From an uncultured Mycobacteriaceae bacterium (lineage in GTDB: Bacteria > Actinomycetota > Actinomycetes > Mycobacteriales > Mycobacteriaceae): a stretch of 36,212 nucleotides of DNA. This document shows positions 29,455 to 36,212 of this stretch, piece by piece (position 1 is the stretch's first letter; each line of letters begins with the position of its first letter). The stretch covers positions 1-36,212 of the forward strand of contig CADEGF010000062.1 in the NCBI GenBank assembly GCA_902826815.1. Direction: 5' to 3'. The position numbers were made by a program, and so were the translations under genes. Under the pieces are notes generated by a model that was given only the letters and a program-made list of their open reading frames with translations, searched no databases and had not been told where the DNA came from.

Positions 29455-31514
29455 CACTGGACCTGCGCCTGGATGACGGTGATCGCCACGGTGTTGACGA
29501 TGTCCTCGATCAGCGCGCCCCGCGACAGGTCGTTGACCGGCTTCTTCAGGCCCTGCAGCACCGGACCGATCGCGATGGCACCCGCGCTGCGCTGCACGGC
29601 CTTGTAGGTGTTGTTGCCCGTGTTGAGGTCGGGGAAGATCAGCACCGTCGCCCTGCCTGCCACCTTCGAATCGGGCATCTTGCTCGCTGCGGTGGTCGGG
29701 TCGACGGCCGCGTCGTACTGGATGGGGCCGTCCACCAGCAGGCCGGGCTCGCGTTCCCGCACCAATTCGGTTGCCGCCCTGACCTTGTCGACATCGGCAC
29801 CGGTTCCCGACGTTCCTGTCGAGTAGGACAGCATCGCCACCCGCGGCTCGATGCTGAACTGCGCGGCGGTGCGGGCCGACGAGATCGCGATGTCGGCGAG
29901 CTCCTCCGACGTCGGGTCCGGCACGATCGCGCAGTCGCCGTAGGCGAGCACCCGATCGGAGAGGCACATCAGGAAGATGCTCGACACGGTGGTGATGCCG
30001 GGCAGGGTCTTGATGATCTCGAACGCGGGCCTGACGGTGTGCGCCGTTGTGTGCATCGCACCCGAGACCATGCCGTCGACCATGTCGTTGTGCACCAGCA
30101 TGGTGCCGAAATACGACACGTCGTGGATGGTCTCCCGCGCCTGCTCGACGGTGACGCCCTTGTGCTTGCGCAGCTCGGCGTACTGCTCGGCGAACTGATC
30201 GCACAGCTCACTGGTGCGCGGGTTGAGTACCTTGGCTTCGGAGAGGTCGACGCCCAGTTCGGCCGAGCGGGCGCGGATCTTCGGCTCGTCACCGAGGATC
30301 GTCAGCTCGGCGACGTTGCGCTGGATCAACCGTCCCGCCGCCTTGAGGATCCGGTCGTCCTCGCCCTCCGGCAGCACGATGCGTTGCCGATCCGCCCGCG
30401 CCCGGTCGAGCAGCTGGTAGGTGAACATCTGGGGAGTGACCACCGTCGGGATCGGGATCGCCAGCTGCGCAAGCAGATCCGCGGTGTCGACGTGGGTGTC
30501 CATCAGTTCGATCGCGGTGTCGATCTTGCGCTGCGATGATGCCGTCACGCGCCCACGGGCCGCCGCGACCCTGCTCGCCGCCTCGAATGTACCGAAGGCG
30601 GTCGCGATGATCGGCAGCCGCTGGTTCAAACCCGACACCAGCTTGGCGATCGCCGGGTGCAGTTCGAGACCACCGTTGAGGATGATGCACGACAGCGACG
30701 GAAAGCCTTCCGCCGCATGTGCGCTGACCACCGCGAGCACGACGTCGGAGCGGTCGCCGGCGGTGATGACCGCGACCCCCTCGGCCAGCCGCTCGAGCAC
30801 GTGCTCGGCGGTCATCCCCGCAACCAGCACGTCCATCACTTCGCGCTTGAGCAGCTCCTGGTCGCCGCTGACCTCCGAGCCGTCGACGGCGCGCATAAGA
30901 TCGCCGACGGCCGGTGCGACCAGTAGCGGTTCTTCTGGAACGACATACGACTTCGGCTCGAAGCCCTTGAGCGCCTCCGCGACGGCGGTCATTTGCGCCG
31001 GGTCGCACCGGTTGGCGACCACGGCGGCGGTGTGGGCGTGTTGACCGGAGATCTCGATCAGGCACAGCTCGACGACCTGGGCCACCTCCGTCGGCGTACG
31101 GTCCCTGGCCTTGACCGCCAGCACCACCGGCGCGCCGAGGTTGGCCGCGATGCGGGCGTTGGTGTCCAGCTCGCTCGGCGCTGTCACGTCGGTGTAGTCG
31201 CTGCCGACGATGACAACGGCGTCGCAACGGTCAGCCACTTCGTGGTAGCGGTCGACGATGTCGGCGATCGCCGCGTCCGGATCGTCGTGCAGCTGCTGAT
31301 AACTCACACCGACGCACTGTTCGTACGGCAGGCCCGCGGTGGTGTGCGCCAGCAGCAGATCGAGGATGTAGTCGCGGTCCTCGCCCAGCCGGGTGATCGG
31401 GCGGAACACCCCGACCCTCGCGACGGTGGCCGCAAGCCGGTGCATGATGCCGAGCGCGATCGTCGACTTGCCGGTATCACCCTCGGGCGAAGCTATGTAG
31501 ATCGCGCTGGGCAC
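29454..31514 (-). CDS. pta: Pta phosphate acetyltransferase
   Basis: A 686-residue multidomain phosphotransacetylase that interconverts acetyl-CoA and acetyl phosphate. Domains: an N-terminal P-loop ATPase-like part ([11 protein letters not shown], residues 8-18), a central DRTGG-type domain, and the C-terminal catalytic PTA domain from about 360, with [36 protein letters not shown] and [21 protein letters not shown]. The GTG at 31514 lies six bases after TACGTT, so the transcript is probably leaderless. In mycobacteria fgd1 lies directly upstream; here two other genes intervene. Confidence 0.96.
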   Translation of the reverse strand: MPSAIYIASPEGDTGKSTIALGIMHRLAATVARVGVFRPITRLGEDRDYILDLLLAHTTAGLPYEQCVGVSYQQLHDDPDAAIADIVDRYHEVADRCDAVVIVGSDYTDVTAPSELDTNARIAANLGAPVVLAVKARDRTPTEVAQVVELCLIEISGQHAHTAAVVANRCDPAQMTAVAEALKGFEPKSYVVPEEPLLVAPAVGDLMRAVDGSEVSGDQELLKREVMDVLVAGMTAEHVLERLAEGVAVITAGDRSDVVLAVVSAHAAEGFPSLSCIILNGGLELHPAIAKLVSGLNQRLPIIATAFGTFEAASRVAAARGRVTASSQRKIDTAIELMDTHVDTADLLAQLAIPIPTVVTPQMFTYQLLDRARADRQRIVLPEGEDDRILKAAGRLIQRNVAELTILGDEPKIRARSAELGVDLSEAKVLNPRTSELCDQFAEQYAELRKHKGVTVEQARETIHDVSYFGTMLVHNDMVDGMVSGAMHTTAHTVRPAFEIIKTLPGITTVSSIFLMCLSDRVLAYGDCAIVPDPTSEELADIAISSARTAAQFSIEPRVAMLSYSTGTSGTGADVDKVRAATELVREREPGLLVDGPIQYDAAVDPTTAASKMPDSKVAGRATVLIFPDLNTGNNTYKAVQRSAGAIAIGPVLQGLKKPVNDLSRGALIEDIVNTVAITVIQAQVQ

Positions 31515-31520
31515 GCCGCC

Positions 31521-31529
31521 AACGTATCA
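31521..31529 (-). promoter_or_regulatory. Extended -10 promoter of pta
   Basis: On the minus strand TGATACGTT (31529-31521) is an extended -10 element whose TACGTT ends six bases before the pta GTG. The leading TGA matches the fgd1 stop codon, because this sequence is part of a duplicated fgd1 3' end. Confidence 0.5.
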
Positions 31530-31540
31530 GCCGAGGTTGC
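31526..31540. repeat. Direct repeat copy 1 (duplicated fgd1 3' end)
   Basis: ATCAGCCGAGGTTGC, identical to 36087-36101. On the minus strand it reads as the last codons of fgd1 (Asn-Leu-Gly-stop) although no fgd1 body precedes it. The match extends imperfectly to 19 of 22 bases. It marks the pta-side boundary of the inserted two-gene module. Confidence 0.65.
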
Positions 31541-31630
31541 AGAATCGCACCCGAAGTTTGCCCGTTCTGCGTGGATCGGCCACACCGTGCGGGATCATGA
31601 GGGTCGGCGAACTCTCGGGGAGATCGACGA

Positions 31631-34600
31631 ATGTTGGGTCCGGTGGATAAAGCCGCCGATCGGTGTGGGTCGTGTGGGAACGACCTTCGGGGTAGGGCGC
31701 GCTTCTGCGACCTCTGCGGCGCGCCGGTGGCCTCGAGCCCACCGGCGGTTGAACACAAGCAGGTGACGGTTTTGTTCGCCGACGTCGTCGGATCGATGGA
31801 GCTCGCCGCCGTGCTCGACCCGGAGCGACTCCGCGAGGTGATGAACGAGCTCTTCAATCGGGCAGCCGCCGTGGTGCAGCGGTATCAAGGGACCGTCGAC
31901 AAGTTCACCGGCGACGGCTTGATGGCGCTGTTCGGCGCTCCGGTTGCGCTTGAAGATCATGCCCTCCGCGCTTGCATCTCGGCCTTGGAGATTCAGACGA
32001 CCACCATGAAATTTGCCGGAGAGGTGCTCCGACAGGACGGCGTTGACCTTCGACTACGGGTGGGGCTCAACTCGGGAGAAGTGATCGCCGGTGCGATCGG
32101 GTCAGGACCTGGCCGATACACCGCCGTCGGACACTCCGTTGGCATTGCGCAGCGCATGGAGGCGGCCGCACCAGCGACGGGAGTGTTGTGTTCGCTTTCG
32201 ACCGCAGGGTTGGTCGAGGGTATCGCCCGTCTGGGTGAGGTCGAGGAGGTGGCGGTCAAGGGTGCCGCCGAACCTGCGCGGGCACGACAGCTACTAGGTG
32301 TGGATTCCGACCGAATAGTGCTCGGGCGCAACGAAGGACAGATGCTGGGCCGCGACGGAGAGCTGGGCCGTCTGCAGCGGGTGCTGGAAAGAAGTCGCGG
32401 GTCTTTGGTCGGAATCGTGGGAGGGGCGGGTCTGGGTAAGAGCCGACTGATCGAAGAATTCACGGCAGCCGCGACGGAGACCGGCGCACACACGGCGATC
32501 GCGCGTTGCGAGGCCCACACCACCACGGTTGCATTTCACGCACTCTCACGTCTGCTGCACGCTTTGTTCGGGATAAGAGGCTTAAGTGCGGCCAACGCCC
32601 GCGAACACGCTCTCGTCCAGTGCGCCGACGGCCTCGCGGCAGATGCGGCCGATGCGCGAATTCTGTTCGACGTCATGGGTATCGCCGATCCGCACGCGCC
32701 GGCTCTCGCAGTCAGCGTCGATGGTCGCCGTCGTCGACTAGTGGAGCTGATGTCTCGGGCGGTTGCGGCTCGCTCGGCGCGGACGGTGATCGTCTTGGAG
32801 GATGCCCACTGGATAGATGCGCCTAGCGATGAGGTCCTTGCTGAGTTCGCCGCCACGCTCGGGCCGAACGCTTCCGTTGTCGTCGCGACCTACCGGCCCG
32901 AGTTCGGCGGAAGTTTGCGACATCGCTCGAGTGAAACGATCACGCTGCGACCGCTTACCTCGTCCGTGACCGTGTGCCTGGTCCGGCAGCTCCTCGGCGA
33001 CGATGCATCGCTGAGCCTGCTGTCCGATCGCATCGTGGCTGCGGCAGCCGGCAATCCCTTCTTCGTCGAGGAGATCGTCCGTGATCTGGCCGATCGCGGT
33101 GTGCTGTCGGGCAGTCGAGGCAGCTATCGCGCTGTTTGTGACGTGCCCGAAATCTCCGCTCCGGCGACGGTGCAATCAGTGATTGCTGCGCGCATCGACA
33201 GGCTCGGCGCCGAGACGAAAGCCGCACTGAACACGGCAGCTGTCATCGGCGATCGATTCGACCGGGATCTGTTGCAGGATCTTTTGCCGCGAGACGTGTC
33301 GTCCTGCTTAGCGGAGTTGGTCTCGGCCGAGATGATCGACCAGACCGAATTCGTGCCACGACAGCGGTTCTGCTTCCGTCACCCGTTGGTGCGAACCGTC
33401 GCTTATGAATCGCAACTGAGTTCCGCCCGTGAACATGCCCACAGCAGGCTCGCCGCTGCGCTCGAGGCACGCGATCCCGGCGGTGCCGACCAGAACGCCG
33501 CACTCATTGCTACCCATTGCGAGGCCGCCGGGGAACGGATCACCGCGTATCAGTGGCATATGCGCGCCGCGAACTGGCTTCGGCCCCGCGATCTCGCTGC
33601 CGCGCGTACGGAGTGGCGAAGCGCGCTCCGCGTCGCAGACCAAATGTCAGATGCCCACCGTGATGTGATTGCTTTGCGAATCGCTCCGCGCACCATGTTG
33701 ATCTCCACCGAGTCCTTCGTCGGCAGCGATGCAGACGCCGATGAGCAATACCGCGAATTGCGGACATTGGCCATGCAAGTCGGCGACCTGAGATCGCTCG
33801 CAATCGCGACCGCCGGACGGATCATGTCGTTCACGTTCAACGACAACCGGGTTCCCGACGCCGCTGCGCTCGGAACGGACCTCGAACAGATGATCAGCCG
33901 TCTCGATATCGACGAGGTGCCGGAGATCGAGATCATTCTCATCGGCGTGATCCGCGCGTTCTTCGCGAACTCCCGACTCGACGCGGCGATGACAGCGGTG
34001 GACGCCATCCTCGCACGACCTCAGAAGGAGCCCACGCTCGACTTCGCAGGCGCGCTCACCATCGGAGGTGTGATCGAGTTGTATCGCGGTAACTACGAGC
34101 GTGGCCGACGGTACCTCATCGAGGGCCTTCGACTTGCCCGTGAACTGCCGCCGGTCAGTCACGCAATAGTCCTTTCGTACTGGGGGATACTCGCGGTGAT
34201 GGGCGTGCACATGCCCGGATTCCTGATCGATGAGGCCCGTGAGGCCCTGCGGCGGGCCGAGTCGTTCGGCGATATCTGCGGCGTAATCACCGCTCAATTC
34301 GCCTACGGCGCTGCGTTGTTACGTGCAGACGAAGCGAGACGTGACGAGGCGATCGAGGTTCTGCACGCTGCCCGAGAAAGAATCGCGAAGTACCGGGTCA
34401 TGACGACGAACTTGATGCCCGCGATCAGTGCCGACCTTGCGCTCGATGCAGCACGCCGCGGCCAGCGAGACGAAGCGATAGATGATCTCCGTGCTCTGTT
34501 CACCGTTCACGCAGAGTGCGGTGTACAGGCTGAAGTAGGTTGTGCCGGTGAGGCACTCGTGACGCTTCTCATCGATCGAGCAACTCCCGACGACCTCGCA

Positions 34601-34825
34601 GAGGCGCACTGCATCGTCGACGGATGGCGAGAGCGCCGCCTTGGTATTCCGGCGGCAGACTTGTGGTGGCTGAAATCGCGCGCCCTCTTGGCCGAGGCCG
34701 AGGGCGACTCAACCGGGTACGCCGAGCTGTCGGCGCAGTATCTCGCGCTGTGCCGGAAACTCGATGCTCGTGGGCGTCTAGTCGAGGCATATCGCATGTT
34801 CGCTGCGAGATCGTCGGAGGATTGA
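31631..34825 (+). CDS. Class III cyclase-domain / AAA ATPase / helical-repeat regulator
   Basis: A 1064-residue multidomain signalling protein. An N-terminal zinc ribbon (Cys12, 15, 26, 29) is followed by a class III nucleotide cyclase domain (about 43-225), an AAA/MalT-like ATPase (Walker A GGAGLGKS at 264-271, Walker B LEDAHWID with Asp391) and a long C-terminal TPR-like helical region. No LuxR-type helix-turn-helix is found at the end. The cyclase keeps both metal aspartates (Asp51, Asp95), the adenine-specifying Lys91/Thr164 pair and Arg175, but the transition-state Asn is Gly171 and the usual nearby Asp is His168, so activity is doubtful. GGGAG lies eight bases before the ATG. It is five bases upstream of the glycosyltransferase gene. 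Confidence 0.9.
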   Translation: MLGPVDKAADRCGSCGNDLRGRARFCDLCGAPVASSPPAVEHKQVTVLFADVVGSMELAAVLDPERLREVMNELFNRAAAVVQRYQGTVDKFTGDGLMALFGAPVALEDHALRACISALEIQTTTMKFAGEVLRQDGVDLRLRVGLNSGEVIAGAIGSGPGRYTAVGHSVGIAQRMEAAAPATGVLCSLSTAGLVEGIARLGEVEEVAVKGAAEPARARQLLGVDSDRIVLGRNEGQMLGRDGELGRLQRVLERSRGSLVGIVGGAGLGKSRLIEEFTAAATETGAHTAIARCEAHTTTVAFHALSRLLHALFGIRGLSAANAREHALVQCADGLAADAADARILFDVMGIADPHAPALAVSVDGRRRRLVELMSRAVAARSARTVIVLEDAHWIDAPSDEVLAEFAATLGPNASVVVATYRPEFGGSLRHRSSETITLRPLTSSVTVCLVRQLLGDDASLSLLSDRIVAAAAGNPFFVEEIVRDLADRGVLSGSRGSYRAVCDVPEISAPATVQSVIAARIDRLGAETKAALNTAAVIGDRFDRDLLQDLLPRDVSSCLAELVSAEMIDQTEFVPRQRFCFRHPLVRTVAYESQLSSAREHAHSRLAAALEARDPGGADQNAALIATHCEAAGERITAYQWHMRAANWLRPRDLAAARTEWRSALRVADQMSDAHRDVIALRIAPRTMLISTESFVGSDADADEQYRELRTLAMQVGDLRSLAIATAGRIMSFTFNDNRVPDAAALGTDLEQMISRLDIDEVPEIEIILIGVIRAFFANSRLDAAMTAVDAILARPQKEPTLDFAGALTIGGVIELYRGNYERGRRYLIEGLRLARELPPVSHAIVLSYWGILAVMGVHMPGFLIDEAREALRRAESFGDICGVITAQFAYGAALLRADEARRDEAIEVLHAARERIAKYRVMTTNLMPAISADLALDAARRGQRDEAIDDLRALFTVHAECGVQAEVGCAGEALVTLLIDRATPDDLAEAHCIVDGWRERRLGIPAADLWWLKSRALLAEAEGDSTGYAELSAQYLALCRKLDARGRLVEAYRMFAARSSED

Positions 34826-34830
34826 CTCGC

Positions 34831-36069
34831 ATGTCGCGGATACTGGCTTATACCTCACCTGCGCTCGGCCATTTGCTGCCTATGAGCGCACTGTTGTTGG
34901 AACTCGCCAGCCGCGGCCACACCATTCACCTGCGTACCTTCACCCCCGGCTTGACGATCGGACAGCGGCTTGGATTCAGCACTGACGCAATCGACTCCAG
35001 GATCGAGGCCATCGAACACGATGACTGGAAAGCGAAGAGCCCGCCTGCTGCGCTGAAGCGTGCTTTCGATGTGTTCGGGCACCGGGCGCAGCTGGAGGTC
35101 AACGATCTGGCTGACGCCATCGAGAGGGTACAGCCCGACGGCCTGCTCATCGACATGATGTGCTGGGGCGCATTGTCGGCCGCTGAGGCCGGCAGTATCC
35201 CGTGGGCGGCCTTCGCCCCGACCACGCCACTGTTGCGCGCTGATGGGATGCCACCCTACGGACCCGGCCTCAAGCCGTTGCCGGTTCTGCCTGGGCGTGT
35301 GCGTGACGCGGTAGTGCGGAAGATCGTGAGCCGTCCAGTCAACAGTGCGTTGCCGCCCATCAACAGGACTCGGGATGCATTACGTCTGCCGCGAGTCGGT
35401 TCGCTCGACGGGTTTTTCCGTCAGGCACCGCTGATGCTTGTTGCTAGCGCCAAGCCCTTCGAGTATCCGAACACTGACTGGGGCGCCGCGGTGGAGATGA
35501 TCGGACCGTGCGCGCTAGATCCTGAGTCCGAGGTAGAAGCGAACTCGCTTGCTGAGATCGACCGGCCCATCGTGCTTGTCACGACATCTTCGGAGAAGCA
35601 GGACGACGAAGCTCTCGTGCGGACCGCAATAGAAGCACTGGCGGACGAACCCGTGCATGTCGTAGCGACGATTCCTGCCGGACGCGCAAACGACATCAGG
35701 GTGACCCCCAATTCGACTGTATTCAAATTGCTTCCACACGGTGAGGTGTTGGACCGTGCGGTGTGTGCGGTGACGCACGGTGGTATGGGCGCCACGCAGA
35801 AGGCCTTGGCGCACGGCGTTCCCGTCTGCGTCGTGCCGTTCGGACGCGATCAGTTCGAGGTCGCCCGACGCGTCGAGATTGCTGAATGCGGTACCCGTCT
35901 TCCAGCCAAGAAGCTCTCACCACAGCGGTTGCGTAGACACGTGCACAAAGCAATGGCCATGACCGATGGCGCGAAGCGGGTGGCGGCCGGATTTGCCGCC
36001 ACCGGTGGGACGTCTCGCGGCGCCGAAATTTTCGAGCAGCAGGTCCTACACGCCGCCGGCGGCGGTTGA
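34831..36069 (+). CDS. Family 1 glycosyltransferase (MGT/UGT-like)
   Basis: A 412-residue GT-B fold glycosyltransferase of the UDP-glucuronosyl/MGT type. The N-terminal acceptor domain starts ILAYTSPALGHLLPMSALLL, with the usual G-H-x-x-P pattern. The C-terminal donor domain has the HGGMGATQKALAHGVPVCVV motif (His316) and FGRDQFEVARRV. It probably attaches a sugar to a lipid or small molecule in the cytoplasm; the acceptor is unknown. I start at the ATG at 34831, ten bases after GGAGG; a longer frame within the previous gene is rejected. It is co-transcribed with the cyclase/ATPase gene and ends 18 bases before the convergent fgd1 stop. Confidence 0.9.
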   Translation: MSRILAYTSPALGHLLPMSALLLELASRGHTIHLRTFTPGLTIGQRLGFSTDAIDSRIEAIEHDDWKAKSPPAALKRAFDVFGHRAQLEVNDLADAIERVQPDGLLIDMMCWGALSAAEAGSIPWAAFAPTTPLLRADGMPPYGPGLKPLPVLPGRVRDAVVRKIVSRPVNSALPPINRTRDALRLPRVGSLDGFFRQAPLMLVASAKPFEYPNTDWGAAVEMIGPCALDPESEVEANSLAEIDRPIVLVTTSSEKQDDEALVRTAIEALADEPVHVVATIPAGRANDIRVTPNSTVFKLLPHGEVLDRAVCAVTHGGMGATQKALAHGVPVCVVPFGRDQFEVARRVEIAECGTRLPAKKLSPQRLRRHVHKAMAMTDGAKRVAAGFAATGGTSRGAEIFEQQVLHAAGGG

Positions 36070-36086
36070 CATCCGTCTGCGGTGTA

Positions 36087-36101
36087 ATCAGCCGAGGTTG
36101 C
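36087..36101. repeat. Direct repeat copy 2 (native fgd1 3' end)
   Basis: ATCAGCCGAGGTTGC, identical to 31526-31540. Here it is the genuine end of the fgd1 reading frame plus one base. Together the two copies bracket the cyclase-glycosyltransferase module. Confidence 0.65.
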
Positions 36102-36212
36102 GCAGTCGGGGCTCCAGATCGGTCTTGAACAGCTCGAGGAACCGCCGCTGGTCATGGCGGGGGTCGTGGAACACCAGGTGGTTCAGGCCCCAGTCCACGT
36201 AGTCCTTGACCT
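36088..36212 (-). CDS. fgd1: Fgd1, F420-dependent glucose-6-phosphate dehydrogenase (3' part only)
   Basis: The C-terminal 40 residues of a minus-strand gene cut by the window edge. The visible residues include [17 protein letters not shown] and [20 protein letters not shown] before a TGA stop, which fits the end of Fgd1, a luciferase-like enzyme that oxidises glucose 6-phosphate with coenzyme F420. Gene order (fgd1, then pta and ackA on the same strand) supports this. A close LLM-family F420 enzyme cannot be excluded from so short a piece. Confidence 0.85.
   Translation of the reverse strand, partial: VKDYVDWGLNHLVFHDPRHDQRRFLELFKTDLEPRLRNLG

Larger units (their letters stand above)
31541..36086. 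other. Putative inserted module between fgd1 and pta
   Basis: About 4.5 kb holding the cyclase/ATPase gene and a glycosyltransferase gene, bracketed by the 15-bp direct repeat. Hand counts of 60-base samples give 35/60 (34381-34440) and 34/60 (35581-35640) G+C, against 43/60 (24121-24180) and 44/60 (8461-8520) outside. No integrase, transposase or terminal inverted repeat is visible. That fgd1 and pta are normally adjacent is established for mycobacteria; that this is an insertion is inferred. Confidence 0.5.

Noticed and set aside
36051-36064. CGCCGCCGGCGGCG palindrome at the end of the glycosyltransferase gene as a terminator
   Set aside because: It has no loop and no T-run on either strand, and it codes for the Ala-Ala-Gly-Gly end of the protein; common in GC-rich DNA.
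31541-36086. Transposon or integrative element with its own recombinase
   Set aside because: No transposase, integrase or terminal inverted repeat was found at the module ends; only the direct repeat supports insertion.

Overview
The window comes from a fast-growing-type mycobacterium (Mycolicibacterium or a close relative) or a near actinobacterial neighbour. The base composition is GC-rich, GTG/TTG starts and overlapping stop/start codons are common, and the right two thirds carries, in inverted orientation, a block known in the same order in mycobacteria: fgd1, pta, ackA, pknG, glnH, glnX, mutT3, thiE, thiO, thiS, thiG, lpqL. The window holds 28 protein genes (one cut by the right edge), one TPP riboswitch and several promoter or operator candidates. 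I see no tRNA, rRNA, CRISPR array, transposase or integrase.

Left end (1-3257). An acyl-CoA dehydrogenase lies at the end of a minus-strand run behind three small proteins (DUF1772 membrane protein, NIPSNAP-like protein, DUF4267 membrane protein). A divergent TetR regulator probably controls the run.

Accessory catabolic region (3245-14633). It holds an ADP-forming acyl-CoA synthetase, a CrtI/PYROXD2-like flavoprotein, a TetR regulator, a complete PotABCD-type ABC importer, a class III (GSAM-like) aminotransferase and a Rieske oxygenase alpha subunit. Two almost identical 20-bp sites (16 of 20 bases shared) lie in the two divergent intergenic regions, each overlapping the -10 box of a minus-strand promoter with the same geometry. 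A weaker third copy overlaps the Rieske start. I read the region as one TetR-controlled uptake and degradation system for an amine, possibly a polyamine-like or quaternary ammonium compound. The substrate is not identified.

Thiamine and cell-envelope run (14599-22187). A TPP riboswitch precedes thiO-thiS-thiG. The same strand continues almost without gaps through an SGNH hydrolase, a two-gene ABC exporter and two tandem M28 lipoprotein aminopeptidases (LpqL and a paralogue). thiE is divergent.

Core block (22862-31514). mutT3 faces thiE. glnX-glnH-pknG form a coupled amino-acid sensing and kinase operon. A tiny membrane protein follows pknG. pta-ackA run the other way. Several of these genes have a TANNNT box exactly six bases before a GTG or ATG start, the pattern of leaderless mycobacterial transcripts.

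Right end (31541-36212). A two-gene module, a class III cyclase/AAA ATPase/helical-repeat regulator plus a family 1 glycosyltransferase, is wedged between pta and fgd1, which are normally adjacent. The module is lower in GC than its surroundings by hand-counted samples. It is bracketed by a 15-bp direct repeat made from the last codons of fgd1, which suggests an insertion. Its cyclase domain lacks the transition-state asparagine.
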